NCBI GenBank assembly: GCA_937911235.1
Contig: CALDPN010000105.1
Coordinates: 1-5,794 of the forward strand
Length of the DNA: 5,794 bases
Source: an uncultured Bacteroidales bacterium
GTDB lineage: Bacteria; Bacteroidota; Bacteroidia; Bacteroidales; Paludibacteraceae
Direction of reading: 5' to 3'
Position numbers and translations under genes: made by a program. This document shows positions 1-4,911 of this stretch, piece after piece. The first letter of the stretch is position 1; the number at the start of each line of letters is the position of its first letter. Under the pieces are notes generated by a model, which was not told the DNA's origin, did not search any database, and worked only from the letters and a program-made list of their open reading frames with translations.

Positions 1-107
1 AGAAGATTCACAGAATCATCTGCATAGGATGTGATGACTGCTGACATACTACAAGCTACTAGCAGAAATGCCAGAATCATACATAAAAGTTTTTTGCGTG
101 TTTTCAC
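1..107 (-). CDS. Exported protein or lipoprotein, N-terminal part only
   Basis: This is the first 35 codons of a minus-strand gene that runs off the left edge. I chose the GTG at 107-105 because AAGGA lies at 120-116, 8 bases upstream; the ATG two bases earlier is followed at once by a TGA stop. The protein begins MKTRKKLLCMILAFLLVACS, a classic export signal with a basic n-region followed by a long hydrophobic core. LVAC at residues 16-19 matches a lipobox, which would make it a lipoprotein. The hydrophobic stretch continues to SYA-DD at residues 27-31, which also fits signal peptidase I cleavage after Ala29, so the anchoring mode is open. The mature domain lies outside the window and no function can be assigned. 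A terminator separates it from the gene upstream, so it is probably transcribed on its own. Confidence 0.72.
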   Translation of the reverse strand, partial: MKTRKKLLCMILAFLLVACSMSAVITSYADDSVNL

Positions 108-132
108 ATAAATCGTCCTTTCGGTTTTTTTA

Positions 133-157
133 TAAATAAAAAAGAGATTTCTCTCTT
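133..157 (-). terminator. Intrinsic terminator after the ham1-like fragment
   Basis: Read on the minus strand, AAGAGA, a GAAA tetraloop and TCTCTT (157 down to 142) form a six-pair hairpin followed by a run of T and then ATTTATA. It begins four bases after the TAA stop at 161-163. The stem has only two or three G-C pairs, but the GNRA loop and T-tract are typical. An outer perfect 11-base inverted repeat (130-140 with 160-170) could extend the structure. It would end the two-gene minus-strand transcript before the exported-protein gene. Confidence 0.6.
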
Positions 158-160
158 AAT

Positions 161-373
161 TTATTTATAATTATTTATTATTTTTTTATTGATGCAGTAA
201 TTCACTAAGCCTTTACAGAATTTTAAAACATTATGCGCCGTGTGTGGTTTTTTTGCTTCAATATCATCAAAAAATTTGATGTCTGCGAGTGACAACACTT
301 CATAACCATCTAACATTGATTTAAATTCTTTAATTTTATGGTTGCTCGCTGATGCTAGAATTATTGCCTTCAT
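161..373 (-). pseudogene. N-terminal fragment of a Ham1/RdgB-type nucleotide pyrophosphatase
   Basis: The 70-residue product starts at the ATG at 373-371, preceded by AGAGGA with 5 bases between. A longer upstream ATG in the same frame has no ribosome site of its own. MKAIILASASNHKIKEF, residues 1-17, resembles the nucleotide-binding N-terminus of Ham1/RdgB (I-L-A-T-x-N-x-x-K-x-x-E-F). EVLSLADIKFFDDIE, residues 25-39, also fits the family spacing. That family hydrolyses ITP, dITP and XTP to monophosphates and is usually about 190-200 residues. Here the usual T-F-x-E-N-A motif has become HTAHNV at residues 44-49. Everything after it is missing, including the catalytic D-D-S-G-L region, so pyrophosphatase activity is not expected. 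It overlaps the upstream membrane peptide by 38 bases. Good start signals leave open a short, re-purposed protein. ILASAS also recalls Maf, but the later residues fit Ham1 better. Confidence 0.6.
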
Positions 374-491
374 TTTTATCCTCTTTTTTGTTGTATTTTT
401 TAATAGCATATAAGGTACTTACTAAGCCAACTAGTAAACCAACACCCACTACTATATTTGCAATATCACCATATATATCCTTTTCTTCCAT
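336..491 (-). CDS. 51-residue single-helix membrane peptide
   Basis: The start at 491-489 (MEEKDIYGDI) is set by a full AGGAGG ten bases upstream; a longer reading from 524 lacks a site. Residues 10-30 (IANIVVGVGLLVGLVSTLYAI) form one membrane-spanning segment. It is followed by KKYNKK, which by the positive-inside rule puts the C-terminus in the cytoplasm, and then by a short hydrophilic tail rich in Asn, Ser, Glu and Lys. The ham1-like start sits inside its last 38 bases, so the two are probably co-transcribed and translationally coupled. I do not recognise a family. Candidates by size are a phage or mobile-element membrane peptide, a holin-like protein or a toxin-type peptide, but nothing beyond topology supports any of these. 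Confidence 0.62.
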   Translation of the reverse strand: MEEKDIYGDIANIVVGVGLLVGLVSTLYAIKKYNKKEDKNEGNNSSISEQP

Positions 492-531
492 AAAAAAATA
501 TCCTCCTATAAATTTGTACATCATTTACTAA

Positions 532-562
532 TTTATATTAGGATATTTATTATTTAATTCAA
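532..562 (-). promoter_or_regulatory. Possible promoter for the minus-strand membrane-peptide gene
   Basis: On the minus strand TTGAAT (562-557) could act as a -35 box. TATAAA (537-532, spacer 19) or the overlapping TAATAT (540-535, spacer 16) could act as -10, about 40 bases before the membrane-peptide start. The region is almost pure A+T, where such matches arise easily, and neither spacer is the ideal 17. It is a weak call supported mainly by position. Confidence 0.3.
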
Positions 563-573
563 TTAATAATAAA
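546..573. repeat. AT-only inverted repeat, possible operator
   Basis: TTTATTATTTAATT, a single C, then AATTAATAATAAA make an inverted repeat of 13-14 bases per arm with one bulged base; the central 13 bases are a perfect dyad. It overlaps the proposed -35 box of the minus-strand genes, so a repressor site is possible. There are no G-C pairs in the stem and no T-tract, so it is a poor terminator candidate. Chance in AT-rich DNA cannot be excluded. Confidence 0.35.
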
Positions 574-591
574 AATATAGTTTTGGATAGG

Positions 592-747
592 TTAAGTAAA
601 TATTCTAAAAAGATTATTTATTTCTATATTTGTACTTCTAGATTTGCTTCCTTGTCTTCCAGTATTAAATGGATGACATTCACTACAAACTTCAATATTT
701 TGAACTTCTTTATTTGATTTTGCAACATCAGGGAAGACTTCAGACAC
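592..747 (-). pseudogene. rpmE: Remnant of ribosomal protein bL31 (C-terminal half)
   Basis: The minus strand is open from 747 to a TAA at 594-592 and encodes 51 residues. Residues 13-32 read KEVQNIEVCSECHPFNTGRQ, which matches the signature of bL31 (V-E-[VI]-C-S-x-C-H-P-F-Y-T-G-x-Q); Tyr has become Asn. The next part, GSKSRSTNIE, resembles the S-R-x-G-N-V-E-K-F tail seen in L31 of Mollicutes and Erysipelotrichia-like bacteria, after which it degenerates. bL31 is a small zinc-associated protein of the large ribosomal subunit, usually 65-90 residues. The N-terminal half (the M-K-x-x-I-H-P start and first Cys pair) is absent: a TAA at 750-748 closes the frame and no ribosome site precedes it. 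I read it as a truncated, non-functional copy. Its upstream end, somewhere near 720-747, meets the phage sequence on the other strand. Confidence 0.62.
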
Positions 748-1100
748 TTACCGTTAATCAGATTTGTTTAGGAATATTTTCTATCTCTATTCTAGCCTTT
801 GTCGCGGGTGGAATGAATGTTGTTTATCAAATGGAACACAATGAAAACCCGCAATCTTATGACTATGGGCATATATACGTTAATACATACGAAACGACTA
901 ACTTAGACTTTATGGGTTCTACAGCTTTAGATGAGTGGATACTGGACTTTTCTAAATTTCCAGATACAACTTTATTACGTACCCATTTATTGTTAGCAGG
1001 TAAAGGACGCTTTATCTCTGGCGAGTTTATAAATAGAGATATTAAAAGTTATGAATTATCCGACATCATTTGGGTGTACCGTTTGATGCACGGTAGATAG
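669..1100 (+). CDS. C-terminal part of a phage virion-like protein, 5' end probably chimeric
   Basis: The open frame of 143 residues begins at an ATG directly after a TAA, with no ribosome binding site. Its first ~24 codons are antisense to the rpmE remnant, so they are unlikely to be native. Residues 25-50 include the hydrophobic stretch ICLGIFSISILAFVAGG (32-48). From about residue 57 the protein is soluble with regular beta/aromatic texture. It ends KSYELSDIIWVYRLMHGR, a W-V-Y-R ending I associate loosely with structural proteins just upstream of tail fibres, but I cannot name the family. The next gene, a tail fibre, starts 13 bases downstream and its ribosome site overlaps this stop codon, so they share an operon. 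Most likely this is a 5'-truncated virion gene whose true N-terminus has been lost. It could instead be an intact short protein using an unseen start after 745. Confidence 0.5.
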   Translation: MDDIHYKLQYFELLYLILQHQGRLQTLTVNQICLGIFSISILAFVAGGMNVVYQMEHNENPQSYDYGHIYVNTYETTNLDFMGSTALDEWILDFSKFPDTTLLRTHLLLAGKGRFISGEFINRDIKSYELSDIIWVYRLMHGR

Positions 1101-1113
1101 GAGGAATAAAAAT

Positions 1114-2388
1114 ATGGAACAATTTAATCCAATGTATATTCGTCAAAAACTAGAATATAAAAAACAAGATATTGTTACAGCTGAAGATTTTAATAACGTA
1201 TTCAATCTGTTATTAGCTGCATCTGACCACAATTCAGAAGTATTAAATGCTATTATTAATGACCCTGCTACTAAATTAGTACAGGATGTATATCACGCTG
1301 ACGATGCTTCACATGCTGATGTAGCTGATGATAGTGGATTACTTTCTGGAGCTAGTCTATCACGTACTTTCGATGGACCGCTTGAAGAAAACGATAATAA
1401 AATTCCTAGTTCTAAACAAGTAAAAGAATATATTGATGCTGCAACAGCAGCAGATGCTAATACTTTTATGGATGTTTATAGTCGTTTAGATAATATTGAT
1501 TCTTTAAACACTACACAAAACAATCGTTTAGCTAATATTGACCTTATAAACAATCAATATGGTACTAGACTTACATCATTAGAAACACGTGTTGGAATAA
1601 CTGAAGAAGCCATTACAGGTATTCGTAGTGTTAACTTGGAACAAGATGCTGTACTTGCTCAACATAACACACGTATTACTAATCTTGAACTAGATTATTT
1701 ACCAGACGATATCGTAGACGAACTGATGCCTAGAGGAAGTTATGCTTTAAATACAGGATTGGATGCTGAAGGAAATCCAACTTATAGTCCTGACACAGTT
1801 CGTACAGCACAAGTTGCTAACACAGTCCTATTAAATGGGCAAGGTGTTGATGCAAGTATCTTCGCACATAAAACAAATGTAGATGCATTAGTTAATGATT
1901 CATTCATTACACGTGGTGCAATGCCTTCACCTTCAGGAACGTATTATACTGTTGGTGAATTAAGAGCGCTTAAACACGGTTCTTATGAATGTACTACTGC
2001 TCAAAGTACGGCATTAAATACAGGCGGCAATGTAGGTACGTTACGTTTATATCCTTGTGCTAATGGTATATCATTAGAATATGAGATTCAAATTTCTAAC
2101 AATCCACAGTTACTGAACTTATTCATACCAACATCAGTGTCTGGTTCTACTGCACTTAATACATTATCTTGGTATGATGAATACTATCGTATTACACAAG
2201 CTGAAAGTAGGGTCTCTACTCTTGAAGGGAATAGATTAGTTGTTGGAAATATTAAAGCAGGTACTGACATTAATGTCTCTACTTCAGGTAACAACGCAAC
2301 CATTAAATATTCAGGACCAAGAATCGTTATTAGTTCTTCACAACCTTCAGCAGACTCAAGTCGTAAAACTTTATGGATAGCATTGTAG
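1114..2388 (+). CDS. Phage tail fibre / receptor-binding protein with coiled-coil stalk
   Basis: This 424-residue protein starts after AGGAGG at 1099-1104. Residues 1-60 form a likely N-terminal attachment domain (KKQDIVTAEDFNNVFNLLL, 16-34). Residues 95-110 hold a helical linker. Residues 118-195 are a coiled coil with repeated hydrophobic heptad positions (RLDNIDSLN, RLANIDLIN, RLTSLETRV, RITNLELDY), as expected for a trimeric fibre stalk. Residues 205-360 look like a beta-rich knob, and a short second coil (AESRVSTLEGNRL, 363-375) follows. VGNIKAGTDINVSTSGNNAT (377-396) is a beta-helix-type repeat common in phage fibres. The ending VISSSQPSADSSRKTLWI is a typical fibre C-terminus in Gram-positive phages. 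The likely job is recognition of the host surface. Architecture and context support this; the receptor is unknown. It lies eight bases upstream of the DUF859-like tail gene. Confidence 0.82.
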   Translation: MEQFNPMYIRQKLEYKKQDIVTAEDFNNVFNLLLAASDHNSEVLNAIINDPATKLVQDVYHADDASHADVADDSGLLSGASLSRTFDGPLEENDNKIPSSKQVKEYIDAATAADANTFMDVYSRLDNIDSLNTTQNNRLANIDLINNQYGTRLTSLETRVGITEEAITGIRSVNLEQDAVLAQHNTRITNLELDYLPDDIVDELMPRGSYALNTGLDAEGNPTYSPDTVRTAQVANTVLLNGQGVDASIFAHKTNVDALVNDSFITRGAMPSPSGTYYTVGELRALKHGSYECTTAQSTALNTGGNVGTLRLYPCANGISLEYEIQISNNPQLLNLFIPTSVSGSTALNTLSWYDEYYRITQAESRVSTLEGNRLVVGNIKAGTDINVSTSGNNATIKYSGPRIVISSSQPSADSSRKTLWIAL

Positions 2389-2396
2389 GTGATTAG

Positions 2397-3476
2397 ATGG
2401 CATTAACATTATTAAGTAATAAACAAGGAACTTGTACTAACTGGACTAGTAACTATAAGGTATATGGTCGTGTATGGTTAGTTAGTCAAGATGCTCGTAA
2501 TAATCAATCTGTAGTACGTATCCAACTCGTAAACTGGTCTAAGAGTACAGGCTTTGCTTGGGAAGGAAATTACCTAGGTGGTGCCTTCATTAGATTAGAT
2601 TGGACGACACATAACTATGACTGGGCGTCTGGTTATTGTTATTCTTGGGACTCTAATAATGAATATGTAATGATGGGTGGAGATTACACTATTGACCACG
2701 GAACGGATGGTAAAAAAGCTATAAACTTGTGGATACATTGTAAAGCACCTGCTGGTGGTTATGGTCCTGGAACTTGCTATGTAGAAAGTAGTGGTTATGC
2801 TTGGGACGTTACATTACCACAAATAGACCGTGCTGCTTCCTCAATATCACATTCGTTAAATAGTGTAAGTACAACCTCTGCAGTTATAAATGTTAGTACG
2901 GGACAGACTTGTGACTCCTTTCAATATTCTACAGATGGTGGAAGCACCTATAAAACAGCTTCCGTATCTAGTGGAAAGTATACAATCTCAAGTCTTTCAG
3001 CAAATACAACATATAGTGTGTACACTAAATGTCGTAGGTCATCTAACTGGGTATGGAACACGTCTAGTAAATTAACTGTCCAAACACATCCAAACACTGT
3101 AGGTTGTAATACTCCGAGTGCATCTGCATCCGACCCATTTACTATTAGTGTATCAGTTACTTCGAAGGATAAAAACAATACAAGTAAGATTAGAGTTTAC
3201 TGTGGAAGTCTTTATAAAGATATCACAGGTGGGTCAGGAACTGTTACGTTTGACAAGTTAACACCAGAAACAACTTATAAGATTTATGCTACTGCGTATA
3301 CAGTTCGTTCAGGTGCTACTAGCAATTCAGGTTCTGTTAACGTTACTACACCTGCAGATTCATTCTGTTATGTTATAAACGAGAATGGGTCTAAAACAGG
3401 TAAACATAAAATGTATCTTATAGATACTAATGGAACCAAGACTGAAGTCAAAAAGGGTAATGTGAAGGTATTGTAA
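2397..3476 (+). CDS. Tail-associated protein, DUF859-like N-domain and two FN3 repeats
   Basis: The gene starts eight bases after the fibre stop, with AGGTGA at 2387-2392 as a weak ribosome site overlapping that stop, suggesting translational coupling. Residues 1-142 are beta-rich with many Trp and Tyr. The segment TLPQIDRAASSI (139-150) matches the T-x-P-R-A-S linker typical of DUF859-type siphophage minor structural proteins. Residues 147-232 and 236-318 are two fibronectin type III modules. Each has the diagnostic LSANTTYSVYTK or LTPETTYKIYATA strand (200-211, 288-300) and a closing T-V-Q-T or N-V-T-T strand. Residues 319-359 form a small basic C-terminal tail ending KKGNVKVL. FN3 modules in phage tails are thought to bind cell-surface polysaccharide. 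Role as a secondary adhesin or fibre-tip decoration is inferred. It has at least eight Cys, more than usual for phage FN3 proteins. Confidence 0.78.
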   Translation: MALTLLSNKQGTCTNWTSNYKVYGRVWLVSQDARNNQSVVRIQLVNWSKSTGFAWEGNYLGGAFIRLDWTTHNYDWASGYCYSWDSNNEYVMMGGDYTIDHGTDGKKAINLWIHCKAPAGGYGPGTCYVESSGYAWDVTLPQIDRAASSISHSLNSVSTTSAVINVSTGQTCDSFQYSTDGGSTYKTASVSSGKYTISSLSANTTYSVYTKCRRSSNWVWNTSSKLTVQTHPNTVGCNTPSASASDPFTISVSVTSKDKNNTSKIRVYCGSLYKDITGGSGTVTFDKLTPETTYKIYATAYTVRSGATSNSGSVNVTTPADSFCYVINENGSKTGKHKMYLIDTNGTKTEVKKGNVKVL

Positions 3477-3499
3477 TTATGATAAATATATATTATAAT
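3471..3499 (+). promoter_or_regulatory. Sigma-A-type promoter for the lysis cassette
   Basis: TTGTAA (3471-3476) matches the -35 consensus at four of six positions. A 17-base spacer leads to a perfect TATAAT at 3494-3499. A start near 3506 would leave a leader of about 23 bases with the AAGGAGG site for the holin-like gene at 3529. The -35 box overlaps the stop codon of the tail gene. No terminator is seen before it, so lysis genes would be read both from here and by read-through. Confidence 0.55.
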
Positions 3500-3528
3500 G
3501 TAAGTGAAAAGATAAAGGAGGGCTCATT

Positions 3529-3783
3529 ATGGAAGACATAGTACACGTAATTGTGGACTACGGTGTTCTCGTTGTCATAGCAGGTATATTCTTGTTTGAC
3601 TGGGTTAAGAACAAAGACCGTGTAAATAAAACTCTAGAGCAGAACACGAGTATTCTTCGTGAACTCTCTAGTACTAATGCTAATATTTCTAAGACTTTAG
3701 ATTTATTACAAACAAGTTTAAACACACAACACGATTTACTTGTTGAAATAGAACATAAGATTGAAACAATTCTTATGAAATAG
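3529..3783 (+). CDS. Holin-like membrane protein, one helix plus coiled coil
   Basis: The 84-residue product starts seven bases after AAGGAGG (3515-3521). Residues 5-26 (VHVIVDYGVLVVIAGIFLFDWV) span the membrane. A basic KNKDR follows at 28-32, then a long polar helix to the end with heptad-like hydrophobic positions (LEQNTSILRELSSTNANI, LDLLQTSL, LLVEIEHKIETIL). This topology, a short N-terminal helix with a cytoplasmic coiled coil, resembles the BhlA/UviB group of phage- and bacteriocin-associated holin-like proteins. Position directly ahead of the endolysin supports a part in lysis. It could instead be a spanin-like or regulatory membrane protein; family membership is inferred from shape, not from clear sequence identity. 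Confidence 0.65.
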   Translation: MEDIVHVIVDYGVLVVIAGIFLFDWVKNKDRVNKTLEQNTSILRELSSTNANISKTLDLLQTSLNTQHDLLVEIEHKIETILMK

Positions 3784-3797
3784 AAGGAGGAATAAAA

Positions 3798-3899
3798 ATG
3801 GCTAAAGTAAAACCAATAGAAGTTGAAGAAACTTTTGTTATAACAGATGAAAATAATGAACCTATTATAACAGGTCAAAATGGAGACGGGGAGGAATAA
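3798..3899 (+). CDS. 33-residue acidic peptide between holin-like gene and endolysin
   Basis: This short gene begins at an ATG preceded by AGGAGG (3785-3790). The 15 bases AGGAGGAATAAAAAT are identical to those at 1099-1113 before the tail fibre. The product begins MAKVKPIEVEETFVITDENN and ends NGDGEE, with about ten acidic residues, one Phe, and no Trp or Cys. It carries no membrane segment or signal. Its last codons contain the GGGGAGG that serves as the ribosome site of the endolysin, and its TAA ends one base before the endolysin ATG, so translation is probably coupled. I do not recognise it. Small acidic peptides in this position might control endolysin translation or act as a lysis timing factor; that is speculation. 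Strong start signals argue that it is real. Confidence 0.6.
   Translation: MAKVKPIEVEETFVITDENNEPIITGQNGDGEE
3888..3894 (+). promoter_or_regulatory. Ribosome binding site fixing the endolysin start
   Basis: GGGGAGG lies six bases before the ATG at 3901. An upstream in-frame ATG at 3880 would add seven residues (METGRNN), but it lies before this site and inside the small acidic peptide gene with no site of its own. The protein therefore starts at 3901. Confidence 0.8.
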
Positions 3900-3900
3900 T

Positions 3901-4707
3901 ATGAAAATAGTAGAAAAAATATTTAAAGACCCTTATTACATTACATCTGGTTGGGGACCTAGAACTTATTGGTTAAACGGACAAGAAGTTTCAGATTTCC
4001 ACAATGGTATTGACTATGGTACTAATAATAAAAAAGTACCACAATATGCAGTTGAAGATGGATACATCATCAGTTGTGGTGTAGACGCTGCAGGTGGTAA
4101 TGCTAAATTCGTATGGGTTGCTTACCCAAGAATAGGTAAGAAATTCTTACACTATCATTTAGATAGTATCTCAGTTAAAGCAGGACAAAAAGTTAAGGAA
4201 GGTACTAAACTTGGTACAACTGGTATGACTGGTTGGGCTACTGGTATCCACTTACATTTAGGTATGAAAGACATCAATGGCGGTGAATACCAAAATGTTG
4301 AAAACTATAACTATGTTGAACCTGCTGAAGCTGTTGACCCATTCCCAGGAGTGTCTGACGAAGAACTTGCTAAAAGAGTTTGGGCAGGAGAATTTGGAAA
4401 TGGTGACGAAAGAAAAGAAAAACTAGGTATTAGATACGATGCTGTTCAAGCATTAGTAGATAAAGGTGTAGGTAAACCTGAAGCACCAAAACCAAAACCA
4501 GCTGAGATTACACTTAATAAGGGAGACAAAGTTGTAATCGTTGGAACAGGGAATGGTTCTAGTAATGGTAATTCTAATACTGCTTATGGGTTAGGATGGA
4601 CTAGAGAAATAATGAATATATATTCAGGACGTCCATACCCATACCAAGTGGGATTAAACGGAGTTACTACTGGTTTCTATAAAGCCAGCGCATTAAAGAA
4701 GGTGTAG
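3901..4707 (+). CDS. Endolysin: M23 endopeptidase, CW_7 and SH3-like wall-binding domains
   Basis: This 268-residue peptidoglycan hydrolase has three modules. Residues 1-125 are an M23 (LytM-type) zinc endopeptidase, which cuts peptide cross-bridges or stems. The zinc motif H-x-x-x-D is HNGID (His34, Asp38), and the H-x-H motif is HLHLG (His117, His119). HYHLD (84-88) supplies the usual additional catalytic His86, so the active site looks complete. Residues 152-188 are one CW_7 repeat (SDEELAKRVWAGEFGNGDER, 152-171, then YDAVQALVD), the wall-binding module of Cpl-7-type lysins. A Pro-Lys linker (192-200) leads to an SH3-like domain at 203-268, which resembles C-terminal domains of clostridial and streptococcal lysins (GNGSSNGNSNTAYGLGWTRE, 217-236; TTGFYKASALKK at the end). 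There is no signal peptide, so release needs a holin. It lies between two holin-like genes. Module calls are by motif recognition. Confidence 0.9.
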   Translation: MKIVEKIFKDPYYITSGWGPRTYWLNGQEVSDFHNGIDYGTNNKKVPQYAVEDGYIISCGVDAAGGNAKFVWVAYPRIGKKFLHYHLDSISVKAGQKVKEGTKLGTTGMTGWATGIHLHLGMKDINGGEYQNVENYNYVEPAEAVDPFPGVSDEELAKRVWAGEFGNGDERKEKLGIRYDAVQALVDKGVGKPEAPKPKPAEITLNKGDKVVIVGTGNGSSNGNSNTAYGLGWTREIMNIYSGRPYPYQVGLNGVTTGFYKASALKKV

Positions 4708-4709
4708 TT

Positions 4710-4895
4710 ATGAAAGAGAAAATCATAACTGCTCTTCTTAACCTTATTAAGGTAAAGTCTCTCGTTACATTCACAGCTATGGCAGTGTTCGTTTATACTG
4801 TAGTTAATAATAAATTAGAACCTGCTACTATAACTGCAATTATAATGTTAGTGTTTCAGTCTTTATTCGGTAAAAAAGACGACACTAATGTTTAG
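4710..4895 (+). CDS. Small two-helix holin-like protein
   Basis: The 61-residue product starts two bases after the endolysin stop; AAGGTG at the end of that gene acts as ribosome site. An amphipathic N-terminal helix (KEKIITALLNLIKVKS, 2-17) is followed by hydrophobic segments at 18-32 (LVTFTAMAVFVYTVV) and 39-54 (ATITAIIMLVFQSLFG), joined by a short polar turn (NNKLEP), and by a charged tail GKKDDTNV. This hairpin shape fits a class II-like holin that would permeabilise the membrane or let the endolysin through. Close homologues by texture occur beside endolysins in Bacillota phages. Which of this and the single-helix protein at 3529 is the true holin and which a modulator cannot be decided here. 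Confidence 0.7.
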   Translation: MKEKIITALLNLIKVKSLVTFTAMAVFVYTVVNNKLEPATITAIIMLVFQSLFGKKDDTNV

Positions 4896-4911
4896 AAAGG
4901 ACGTGTAATTT

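Noticed and set aside
3479..3541. A 20-codon ORF (MINIYYNVSEKIKEGS...) in the gap before the holin-like gene
   Set aside because: It has no ribosome binding site, lies over the promoter -10 box and runs into the holin-like gene in another frame; it is best explained as non-coding leader.
3558..3878. Minus-strand 106-codon ORF opposite the holin-like gene
   Set aside because: It is a shadow of the AT-rich plus-strand genes, with low-complexity Phe/Ser/Tyr/Ile content and no start signals.
3880..3900. Upstream endolysin start adding METGRNN
   Set aside because: The GGGGAGG site lies between this ATG and the one at 3901, so it can only serve the downstream start; the added residues match no M23 leader.
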